64,000 nt of DNA from Ursus arctos (lineage: Eukaryota; Chordata; Mammalia; Carnivora; Ursidae): contig NW_026622985.1 of assembly GCF_023065955.2 (NCBI RefSeq), positions 70,979,931 through 71,043,930 on the forward strand. The letters run 5' to 3'. Position numbers and translations under genes: made by a program. Shown piece by piece: positions 25,660 to 35,340 of this stretch. The stretch's first letter is position 1; the number at the start of each line of letters is the position of its first letter. The notes under the pieces were generated by a model. That model was not told the DNA's origin. It ran no database searches and was given only the letters and a program-made list of their open reading frames with translations.

Positions 25660-27490
25660 AGCTTTGTACATATGCCAGATTTGAAAGCAGGAGTCTTTGA
25701 AGCTCATTTTGAGTTAAAGAAGAATAGAGCTTTGCAGGTAGTAGGAGTCAAATGCAAACGATATGTGACAAAAGAATCCCTAATTCTGAAAGATCACTTT
25801 AAGAAGAAAAGTACTGAAACAAGATGGAAAGTCAATGTTGGTCACCCAAGCTCCATTGCTCAGCCTAACAGTTGGCTCTTCTTTACATCAGAATTTTTTT
25901 CCCCTTTTCTTTAACATTTAAAAAAATAAGCTATTTTGGCCACAGACTTCCTACTTTTACATAATTGTTCCTATATTCAGGTTGTGAGTTGGGTTTTCCA
26001 TGTCTCAGTCTTTGCCCACTCCCATCTGACACAAACTTTTTTCATTTATTTCTTAGCCCTTTTACTTTGTTCTTCCTCTTTATGAGAAAAAAAAAAAAAC
26101 TAACTTAAAATAAATACATTTCCTTCCAGTAACCAGGGATCTTCTAGGGCTGGGAAATTATTATGTATTAGAGTGAAAGGCTAATAAAACCCCCAATGTA
26201 AATATTTTAGTAGTTTGCTAAATAAAGAACCTCAAATACTATGTGGAAGACAATTTAGAATGAGGTTTAAAGAGCTCAATATAAAAACCTGTTTGGCCTG
26301 TTAAAACAGGTGTGGACAATCAATTCCTTATTATAAAAACTCCTTTCAGCCCGTATAAATTCAAGACAAATACATTAGGGCATGAGAACTCCAAATCAAT
26401 AGGTTGGAAATTATAAGCCATCTCCAGTGTGTAGACCCAAAGAGGCCCAAGTCATTATTTGTCAATTGAAAGGGAGTTGGGGGAATTAGTATCTGTGTAT
26501 TTTCTCAGAGAAGGGAGAATTCTTGGCAGAATTTTAAGGTTTATCCTTAATTCATTATGGTAAGAACACTCACTTGTTTTTTAATAACTCAGTTTCTCTA
26601 GTTGTAAAATGATATAGTGCATTGGAAAAGGTGGTCAAAATTTTTGTTTAAGTGAATATGCTAATGCTGGCCTTTAATTTCATGTAGCAAAATGAATTAA
26701 TGCAGCAATAATGCTGAATAGTAACTTGGATAAAAAGTTAAAACACAATTTACACCTTCCATTCATCAAAGTATAGAATCTTCCAAAAATTTGGAATCTT
26801 CCAAACTTCCAAAATCAAAGTACAGAATGACTTTTAAGAACTGCCCCCTTGTCGATATTTGGTTCTATTTTCAGGATAACTGATTTCCCCAAAAAACACA
26901 TATGCCAACTACTAAATTGAGCACAGAGAGTCACACACCAACTTAAATGAACCTGCAAGACATTTTCTCCTTAAACCATTACGGATATTGGAAATTAGAA
27001 GTTTTGGTGTATAAGCAACTCTTTAGCTATAGTCTCTCCCATTCACCTGGACTTTGATGGAATAATAGCAATTTTCTTTAATTATCAGGAATGATAGATA
27101 TGCTGATAAATGGAACTAAAACTGAATTGTATTTTGATTGGCAAGTATTGGCACAAATGCTTAAAAAAATACAGAACTGTATCTTGCGATTAACTCCTAT
27201 GAAATGAAAGTTGTAATTTACCAAAAACTTTAATATAAAAGAAATAAGCTTTTCCTGTTTTCTTTAAAAAAGAAAGGTTAATACACAGAGTAGAATGGTG
27301 GTTACCAGGGGCTGGTATACGATCCCAGACATTATATAATTTTAACTGTATATATCTTTAAAAGACAAGGACTTTCTCTCTTATACAACCCCCCCTTTTT
27401 TGTGACATACCCACAGTGCCATTGCCACAACTAAAAAAAGTCCTTAATATCCTTAAATACCCACTCAACATATAAATGTCAGTATCTCAT
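25660..27490. other. AT-rich stretch without recognised features
   Basis: Sequence after the L1 5' edge is AT-rich and mostly unique. A short run near 27270-27320 (AGAGTAGAATGGTGGTTACC) looks like part of an interspersed repeat that I cannot name. An 80-codon open frame at 25672-25914 has no recognisable domain and is not called. Confidence 0.5.
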
Positions 27491-28730
27491 TTTTTTTTCA
27501 AATATAGTCGGTCTTTGTTTTGCACAGTAGGGTGGAACTATAAAAGTGACCATGCCAAGATAACATAAATAATTTAGGGGAAAAATTATGACTGTTCCAT
27601 GACCTTTAAAAATATTAAACAATCAAACATTAAAAACTCCCTTACTGTTGGATGCACATATGTAAGAAAATGAAATATCTAGTAAAACTAATATTTATTT
27701 AGTACATTGTAATTTAAAACATTAGGAACATTGAGAATTAAAGTGTTTTATTTCTTGGTAAAATACTTACCAAGAAGAGCTTCAGCAGTACTTGTCTTCT
27801 TCTGGTAGAGAGACTTACGATATGAAGACGGCATCTCTTCTATGTCTTGGCAACTCCTTCCTAAGTTTGGATCAGCTTCCAACGTTATGAAGTATCTCCA
27901 AGATGTCACTTTCTTTGGGACATCTTTGTCCTTTCGTCACAACCCCTTTCCTCATTTACGTTCCTAAGTTTGCCTTCACTAAGTTCTTCTGGCTGCGTAT
28001 CTGCAGTCTCTTGAATGGCTGCAGTGTCAACATGTCCTCTGTCGGCTTTCGTCTATAACTCGATTGAATTTCATTCCCGGCATTATAGCTTTTTGCTTCT
28101 GCTGCATTTTCATCTTTGTTGGCCAGTTGTCTCTTTTGATTCTCCAGTTTTGTAAAGTATGTAGGTTTATCACTGAGAGACAAGGAGGCAACAGAAGCAC
28201 ACCGTCCGCACTTTGTGAGTGTACTGAGTAACAGTTGCACAGTGACCAATCACCCACAGACTGTGAAAAAAATGATATAATTGGTTGCTGAGCATGGTGC
28301 AAATCTGTTATTTATGTAGTGATTTGTGGACTGAAAAGCTAGTGGTGACGTTTGCACTTTATGCAGTAATTCACTGTTGATAATACTGTGGTAACTGAAA
28401 TTTGAACCAACAGTACAAAACATAGACTGCCTATAGTTTGTTTGAATCAAGATCCAATTAAGATTTACATATTGTGATTGGTTCATATCTCTCTTAAGTC
28501 CCTTTATAGATTATCCCTCCCTACGTTTTCTTTTTTTCTTTTTTCCATGCAGTTTACTGGTTGAAGAACGAGATTGTTTATCCTTTGCCATTTTCCACAG
28601 TCTGGAGTTTGCTATTTTCATCTCTTTAGTCTTGTTTAATAATTTACTATCCTCCATATTTCCTATAAACTGGCAGTTAGATCCAAAGGCTTCTTCTTGG
28701 GTTCTGAATTTTTTTGACACACCCTAATAG
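27490..28730 (-). pseudogene. Decayed coding-like stretch, origin unrecognised
   Basis: On the minus strand a string of adjacent open frames (28511-28720, 28250-28486, 27956-28249) is broken by a few stops and shifts. Fragments include the lysine-rich KLHGKKKKRKRREG and the polar TKLENQKRQLANKDENAAE. Composition resembles a former nuclear or DNA-binding protein, or the coding part of an old DNA transposon. I could not assign a family. No A-tail or clear terminal repeats are seen. Chance is possible. Confidence 0.3.
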
Positions 28731-29560
28731 GTTTTGATAGTTGCCTTGCATTTTGGTATGAGAAGATATTCTAAGCTGATTTCTATAATCTAAGCTTACT
28801 TGCAAACATGGAATTAACCATTCCTTCAAGGAGCCCTTTCAGTGGGAAATGGTGTTTGAAGACCAAAATTTGGTCATAGAGTTGCTAAGTTGAATGGGTC
28901 CTTGGATTAGTCTTTCCGATGGATTGACCTAAGAAATAAATAAAAAATATTATAGATTTGAAGTGAGCCAAGAAATACATCTCTTGATATGTCATTTTCA
29001 CATTTATATCTTTACCTCTTTTTGTATTTACTATCCTGAAAATATGTCATAAGTTTATACTATTACTTCCAATTCAAATTCTGTACTTCAGGGTTTTTGC
29101 TTACCCTCTTCTATCTTATATCTGTATTTTCTTTCTTCCATGCCAAGAATCTCAGGTCTCAACAATACCCACAATAATAAGAATTAGGATATTATATAAT
29201 TTTTCACTTGTCCTATCCCATTCCAGTTTCAAAATAACAGTACAACACAACACCAACACTATGATTACTGAAGAATATTTAATTTCCTTTTTCTTATTCT
29301 CCCTCAAGTTCTTTTCATCTTTAAGGTATATTCCACCAGAGAGATACAGGCATATTACTATGCTTTAAAATCATTTGGAAGAATCCCTCTCTGTGTGATT
29401 ATGCTACCAACTGGAGACATATTTAGGTTTATTTGTTTTGTTTTGTTTTGTTTTTCTTAGCTCTTTTCCCATGATTCTTTCTGATAAATTAACTGACCCA
29501 GTGGTTTAGCTTATTGTGTTTCTTGTTCTGATGTTGTTACCAGCCTACTCTCAATTGCTT
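28730..29560. other. No recognised feature
   Basis: Unique-looking AT-rich sequence. A short (TTTTG)n run lies at 29437-29456. No gene signal is seen. Confidence 0.5.
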
Positions 29561-30400
29561 TCCATCTAAATCTCCATTGTTTCTGAGAGTGTCTTCAGGC
29601 TTGAGCTTCCCCCACTCTGTCCCAAATAAGGTCAGTTTTGGCAGGGGAGTGTTCTCCATCCTTATGGTGTGGCTTTCCACCTGGACAGAATCTGGGAGCC
29701 ACTGCTCCAGAGCTGGGGGAAAATACAGTTTCTATTTCTCTTGGAGCTACACCCTAGCTTTATACAAAGTGTTGGGTAGGGGTCGTAGACTCTTGTCTTC
29801 TAAGCTTGCATCTCCTGGCATAGAACTTCCATGCTATGAATGAGCTGGAGTGAGGATAGTATTCTTGGCCTGCTGTACCTGGGATGATCCTCTGCCCTAC
29901 AATGGGGACTCGGTGGAGGAAGGGAGCCCCTGACCCCCCTGTCGCACTCATCTGGAGGTAGCCTTTGCAACACAGAGCTGTGGGATGGGGGAATGAGAAA
30001 TGTTGTTGGCCTGTACCCCTAGGAAGACACTGTGGTCTGACTGTGACCTTTGGGAAGAGGGAACCCCACCTTCTTGGCCACAACAGCTGGAGTAGAGTTT
30101 CTGTCACAGCTAGAGGAGGGAAGAGGGAGTAGATTATGGCTAACGTGCCATAGACTATGTTGTTCTACGAAGAGTTAAGAATTTTTTGAATAAATGCTTC
30201 TTCATTTGCTGTGTGCCATTAGGACAATTTCCAGAGAGTTTAAATGGTTGTTTGATAATTTTTACCAGTAATGGTTTTTTTTCACTGGGGAGCAGGTCCA
30301 AAGAGTTCCTCACTTTTGTATGCTGGAAGTTGTCCTCCAGCTTAATACTGATCCCTGTGGTTTCCAATTTTTTTTTATCTTTCACCTCCTGGGTAACTCT
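29560..30400 (-). repeat. Possible L1 5'-region relic, antisense
   Basis: The GC-richer block at 29577-30140 and the following ACCAGTAATGGTTTTTTTTC-type sequence recall the 5' region of old L1s read backwards. The match is from memory of style rather than of a consensus, so the edges and the call are weak. The open frames here on both strands have no domain that I recognise. Confidence 0.25.
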
Positions 30401-31900
30401 TTGAATCAGTTCTTTTTTTTTTTTTTAAACTATGTGCTAGTTACATTTCATATATAGTTCTCCTTTTGTTTCCCATAAAATCTAAGGAGGTTCTTTTATT
30501 GTGAGGCTCAGAGAGGTTGTAGGTCTTTCCAGAAATCACATCTCACTCCTGAATTTTGAGCCACTGGAAAATTTAGATTCATTTCTAATCAGAGGAAAGT
30601 CATCTGAGTTTGCCACACAGAGAGTCAGAGAATCATTTCCTAGTTATAGTTATGCTTTCATCTTTAGAGAGCTTACTAGCTCATCTCTGCCCTCCCCCAG
30701 TCTTAAACTGCAGAAAATCTCAGAAAAACAGAATCTCACAGCACGCTCAAGCTCATGTTTTCCAGCACAACCAAGATTCAGGATTGTGGCTCTGTCACCG
30801 ATTTTTTATAGTCTTTGCTAATGTCTGAGTGCTTCCTTTTAACATATTCCAAAGTCTATAAAGATGTAATAACAAGGGATTAACCTGTATCAGTAGTTTC
30901 TCAGTCTGTTTAGTGGGCTGTTATAGGTTACTACTTGTAGTAACCTCAGAACCTATAATATGCAAAGGTGCATGTTTGACTTTGTAAGAGTGACATATCA
31001 TATGCAATGTTTCCTGGTATATTTGGGTTTATTTCCATGTGCTATTTACACTCTGTGTTTTGGGGAAGGTTGGCCTAGAACATTTATTCAGCAAGGAAAG
31101 GAGATGAGAAATCCTTACCACCAGCTGGAAAATATTTGCATAACAGTGTTTCCATCTGCTATCCTTTAGGATCTGTTTAGGGAAGATAGTTCCTATTTTC
31201 TGTCTCTTAAAGATCGAGCTTTTGGACAAACTGCTGCTAGCTGCTAGGGTCTGTGAGGGCACACCCAGCTTCCCACAGAAGCCTAATCTGCATTCCCACT
31301 AGGACCACTCTGGAATAATCCCATAGGCTAACTGCCAATCTTTGGAAGGAGTTCAGAAAAACACCTTGGGGCAGGCAGTTAACTTTGCTATGGCAACCCA
31401 TTTGAATTCGCCAGTGCCCAGCAGGGTGCCTTGTGCATCATGGGCGTTTAATAAATACTTGTATAAATACTTTAAATACTAAATCAACACAATTCAGAGT
31501 CAGGCTTTCCAAAAAAGGAAAATCAGCTGTGTCCTCACTGCTGGGGAGGAGACTTATTTTGAGGAAAGGGAGAGTGAAAGAGCCTCAGCTGTGGGAGTTC
31601 TAGGAGGAGGTTCAGAAAATGCTGTCCCACTAAGAACTCCTCAACTCAGTCCCTGGTAAGGTAGTGAAGTTACTCCACAGAAATATTAATCAATCTGAAA
31701 GAACTAGACTAGTGGTTCCGGGACTTACAGCATCTTAACATTCCCTACGAGCTTCGAAATAGAAACTCATGCCTCCCTCCCCCAACCTACTGAGTTAGAA
31801 TCATTCGGATTTGCCCAGGAAACTGTTTAAACAAACCCTCCAGGTGATTACTATTCACATTCAAGTTTTAAAAAGCCACTGACCTAGACTATCCTTTTGA
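30400..31900. other. No recognised feature
   Basis: This is mixed unique sequence. The 106-codon frame at 30501-30821 and others overlap in several frames and show no known domain. A short MIR- or L2-like tail may sit near 31410-31460 (CAGCAGGGTGCCTTGTGC, then AATAAATAC). Confidence 0.45.
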
Positions 31901-31904
31901 AGTC

Positions 31905-32266
31905 AAAGTGATTCCTCTGCACTGAACATTTGTGTTTCCCCCACCCCAAATTCAGATGTTAAAGCCCTAATACCAACGAGAGGCTATCAAGAGGTGGAGC
32001 CTGTAGGAGGAAATTAGGTCATGAGGGTGGAGCCTTCCCAATGAAATTAGCGCCCTCATAAGAGATCCCAGAATGCTCCCTGGTCCTTTTTCCGTGAAGA
32101 TACGCTGGGTCGAAGGTTGGCGTGGACCAGCAAGCGAGCTCTCTCCAGACACCGGAACCACCGGCACCTTGACCTTAGACTTCCACCCTCCAGAAATGTG
32201 AGAAGTAATTCTGTAGTTTCGGCCGCCCAGTCGGTGGTATTTTGTTATGCAGCCTGAACTAAGGTA
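31905..32266 (+). mobile_element. MLT1-type solo LTR (ERVL-MaLR), sense
   Basis: The order follows MLT1 from end to end: GAACATTTGTGTTTCCCCCA near the start, ATTAGGTCATGAGGGTGGAG, GCGCCCTCATAAGAG, CAGACACCGGAACCACCGGC, CCTCCAGAAATGTGAGAAGT and GGTATTTTGTTATGCAGCC at the end. It is an old endogenous retrovirus LTR without internal genes. Confidence 0.85.
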
Positions 32267-32582
32267 GTGATAATCATCAGAGCAGTCCTTGTGAAAACCG
32301 GGAGAGCTTGAGAAAGCATGGAGACGAGGCCCCAGGTCAAATCAATTAAAGTGAATCTTAGGAGATGACGTTAGGTTATTGATAGCTTAAAATGCTCTCC
32401 AGGTAATTCTAATGTGCAGCCAGCTAAGAATCATTGACCATGTAGGTTGGGCTTTCCAAGTCGCCAAAAGAGCTGTGATGTTCAGGAAACCAGTGGAGCA
32501 CAGCAGCAGTTTGGCCAGAGAGACTGAGGCTTATCACCAAGGGTAAGATCAGTAGAGTGGTGCCTGGCACCTGCGGGTAATT

Positions 32583-32965
32583 TTTTTAAAAAATTGGTTT
32601 TATTTATTTATTTATTTGAGAGAGAGGGGGTGGGGAGGAGAGAGGGAGAGAGAGAATCTTAAGCAGGCTCCATGTCCAGCAATTACATTGGGAAGAGAGA
32701 AAGGGTGAGGGAGTTGAGAATACAAAGGGGAAAAATTACATTTTGGAATCAGGTAATTTAATTAAGTGAAGGAGAGAAATTAGGACACAGAGTGGGCGAG
32801 GTATATTGAAAAGGTAGGTGGTTCAGAGGACTATGAATTTTGTGGGGTCTCAATGTTTTTGTAGTTGGGATACCACGTTTGGCTCAGTCTCGTGACCCTG
32901 AGATCATGACCTGAGCCAAAATCAAGAGTCAGACGCGTAAGTGACTGAACCACCCACCTACCCCA
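32583..32965 (-). mobile_element. CAN-SINE split by a filler insertion
   Basis: The left part (32583-32680) is the reversed tail ending GGCTCCATGTCCAGC. The right part (32877-32965) resumes with TTGGCTCAGTCTCGTGACCC and ends in a reversed, diverged head. In related copies these parts are contiguous apart from about a dozen bases. The intervening 32678-32876 is not SINE sequence but a copy of 34519-34719. Confidence 0.88.
32678..32876 (+). repeat. Duplicated ~200-bp block, copy inside SINE
   Basis: This block matches 34519-34719 along its full length in the same orientation at roughly 90 percent identity by eye, with a few small indels. Shared anchors include ATTACATTTTGGAATCAGGT and GTATATTGAAAAGGTAGGTG. 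It has no A-tail and no target duplication. Confidence 0.9.
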
Positions 32966-33009
32966 CCTGAGGGTATGTTAGAGGCATTTATTAAAAAATT
33001 GTTGGTAAC

Positions 33010-34055
33010 ATCAGTTGAAAATTCTTAACCAGATACTGAACAGATTGAGCACCATCTTATGTGTTCTAGGTAATAGGGATACAGCAGCAAACAAAAAGGC
33101 AAAGTTTTCAGTCTCATGGGGCTTACATTCTAGTGGGCAGACACAGAAAATACGTGATTAAACTTTGTAATATAGCAGATAGTAATTAAGGAGAAAAATA
33201 AAGCAGAAATTTAGAGGGATAATTTTACATTCCGTAGTCAGAAAAGCCCTCATCAGTAAGGTGACAATTTTTTTTTTTTTTTTAAGATTTATTTACTTGA
33301 CACACAGAGAGAAGGAAAGCACAAGCGGGGAGAGCGGCAGAGGGAGAAGCAGGTTCCCTGCTGAGCGGGGAGCCCAATGGACCCTAGGATCATGACCTGA
33401 GCCGAAGGCAGACGCTTAATGACTGAGCCAGCCAGGCCTTCCCAGTAAGGTGACAATTTAGCAGAGACCTGAATGAAGTGAAGAAGTAAGTTATGTGGGT
33501 AGCTGAAGGAGAGTATTTGCTACAGTTGGAAGAACAAAAGCAAAGGGAGAATCACGGTCAGTACATTGGAGGTACAGGCAGAGGCACGGTGTCCAGATTA
33601 GAGAGGAAAACAGAATCCTAGGGATAAAGAGAAGTGGAGGGTTGGGGGCAGATGATATGGGTGGGCTTCTAGAGGAACACTCGCTTTTACTCCAAGTGAT
33701 AAGGGAAACCATTGGAATGTTTTGAAGTGATTGGAGTGTGTTCTACAGGGTCACTCTGCCGCTATGGTGAGACTAAGCTGAAAGACATAGTAAATGCAGA
33801 GACCAGTTAGGAATATCTTGCAGTAGTCCTAGTGAGAGACCAGCTTCTCAGACCAAAGTGGAAACCATGGCGTAGCTGAGAAGTGGTTGGATTCTGCACG
33901 TGTGTATCTTGAGATAGAAGCAACAAAATTGGATGATAAACAAGATACAGGATGAGAAGACTCAAGGATGGTGCTAAGGTTTTTGGTCTGAGAAGCTTTA
34001 AGGATGAAATTGTTATTTACTGAGATTAAGACTGAAGGAGAAGCTGGTTGAGAGA
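33010..34055 (-). repeat. L2 LINE, antisense
   Basis: On the plus strand the order is a reversed L2 3' half: GGGATACAGCAGCAAACAAA, CTCATGGGGCTTACATTCTA, AGACCTGAATGAAGTGAAGA, CTTTTACTCCAAGTGATAAG, CTTGCAGTAGTCCTAGTGAG and AAGGTTTTTGGTCTGAGAAG. A CAN-SINE interrupts it at 33271-33442. No intact reading frame remains. Confidence 0.75.
33271..33442 (-). mobile_element. CAN-SINE inside L2, antisense
   Basis: The reversed A-tail is followed by AAGATTTATTTACTTGACA and the reversed head ending CAGCCAGGCCTTCC. The perfect 17-base duplication CAGTAAGGTGACAATTT lies at 33254-33270 and 33443-33459. Confidence 0.94.
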
Positions 34056-34114
34056 GCTTGTGTTCCCTCTCTCGCTGTCTCTCTCTGTCAAATAAATAAA
34101 ATCTTAAAAACAAA
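34056..34114 (+). mobile_element. Headless CAN-SINE tail, young subtype
   Basis: Only the last part of a young CAN-SINE is present (GCTTGTGTTCCCTCTCTCGC to AAATAAATAAAATCTT). The tRNA-like head and body are missing. 5' truncation is unusual for these short elements, so a deletion or a template switch is as likely. No clear target duplication is seen. Confidence 0.8.
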
Positions 34115-34518
34115 ACAGGACAAGAGCCTGAGACACATTTTTTTAAAAAAGATAAAATATTTGGGTGGCACACTTGGCAATTGGAAGGGCATTTGGAGGC
34201 CTGGACAAGTTTATTGTGTCAGGGGGCCCCTGGCTTAGAGGTTCTGGTTGCCACAGGTCCTGCCCAGAAGAAAGTAGTACCTTCTAATATCTTGGTTCTG
34301 TTTGGTACATGGCTTTGGAGTAAGATGTGGGAATGGATGGACTAGAGAAAAGAATAAAGATAGGCAGTTATCATAAAAGGATCCATTTACAGTGGCGTTC
34401 ATGAATTTTAAGGGAGACTGGTAAAGATGATTGTGTGTTTTTTAACGATCTTCAGCTACACATATGTAGTCATGCAATAGGTGGAGAACTAGATTTAACT
34501 AGGTTTGGGGTTATGCCA

Positions 34519-34719
34519 AGCAGTTATATTGGGACGAAAGAAAGCGTGAGGGAGTTGAGAAGAATACAAAGCGAAAAATTACATTTTGGAATCAGGTAAT
34601 GCAAATTAAGTGAGGAAGAGAAATTAGGACACAGAGGGGCAAGGTATATTGAAAAGGTAGGTGGATCAAAGGACTGTGAATTTTGTGGGGTCTCAGTGTT
34701 TCTGTAGTTGGGATGCCAC
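34519..34719 (+). repeat. Duplicated ~200-bp block, likely source copy
   Basis: This block is the partner of 32678-32876. It sits in continuous non-SINE sequence, whereas the other copy interrupts a SINE, so this one is taken as the source. I do not recognise the sequence itself. Confidence 0.85.
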
Positions 34720-35310
34720 AGAGAAGGAGTTGGTTGGAGAACAGAATGCTTGAAATATGGGTGAGATGCAAAGACTGGTAATGGTAAAGCCAAGGTACTG
34801 CGTGGGAGTATGTAGCTGGGGTAAGGTGGAGGAAGACGTTGCTAGACAGAGGTACCAGGGTATCAGGAATAATTTACTTTGATATTAAAGTCACCAAAGA
34901 TGATACCAGATGAGGGTAATGGTAAACCTGGAGATAAAATTTTCAACAAATGAGGGGGAGTAACCCAGAAGAAATATATACCATAGAATGATGTGGTAGT
35001 AAGTCTGATGTTGGAACTCCAGTGAAGGGCATATGCGGAGGAGGGAGGTACAATGTGTGGATGGGACGATGAGTGTCAAAGAGGACCTCATCCTCTACCT
35101 CCAGGTCTGGTGGTACAAGATGTGTGGAAAAGAAAACATTTCACTTGGAAGGGCCCCAGAAAAAAAACTATGCTCAGAAGGAGCAAGCTTTTCGTTAAAA
35201 CAATGTGATGAAAGAAACAGTTGGCCAAGATGTGAGGGCTGTGACTCCAAAGGGTAACAATAGGAGGATTTGAGGGAGTTTGGGAGATCTGAGAGATGGG
35301 ATCAGATTGG
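34720..35310. other. No recognised feature
   Basis: Purine-rich sequence that may be a further part of an old repeat. A 74-codon frame at 35033-35257 has no known domain. Confidence 0.4.
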
Positions 35311-35340
35311 CGGCGGGGGGTGGGGGGGTGGGGGGGTGGT
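35311..35340 (+). other. G-run with quadruplex potential
   Basis: Runs of 6 to 7 G are separated by single T residues (GGGGGGTGGGGGGGTGGGGG and onward), satisfying the usual quadruplex pattern with one-base loops. The sequence shows no link to a gene. Confidence 0.7.

Larger units (their letters stand above)
17715..25660 (-). mobile_element. Long old L1 LINE, antisense, heavily interrupted
   Basis: From left to right the plus strand reads through a reversed L1. The 3'UTR and ORF2 C-terminus lie at 17715-19000. The reverse transcriptase region lies near 20000-21500, for example CAGCCTTGCATACCTAGGAT at 20533 and the opposed frame MDIKRIIKEYYGKLYAHTFD at 21360-21419. The endonuclease region follows to about 22740. 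The 5' region runs over 22840-25660. The frame is destroyed by many changes. At least seven SINEs and one RPL39 retrocopy are inserted. It could be two adjacent old L1 copies rather than one. Confidence 0.8.

Noticed and set aside
29760..30107. 115-codon minus-strand frame as a possible gene
   Set aside because: A plus-strand frame overlaps it, no domain is seen, and the block resembles L1 5'-region sequence.
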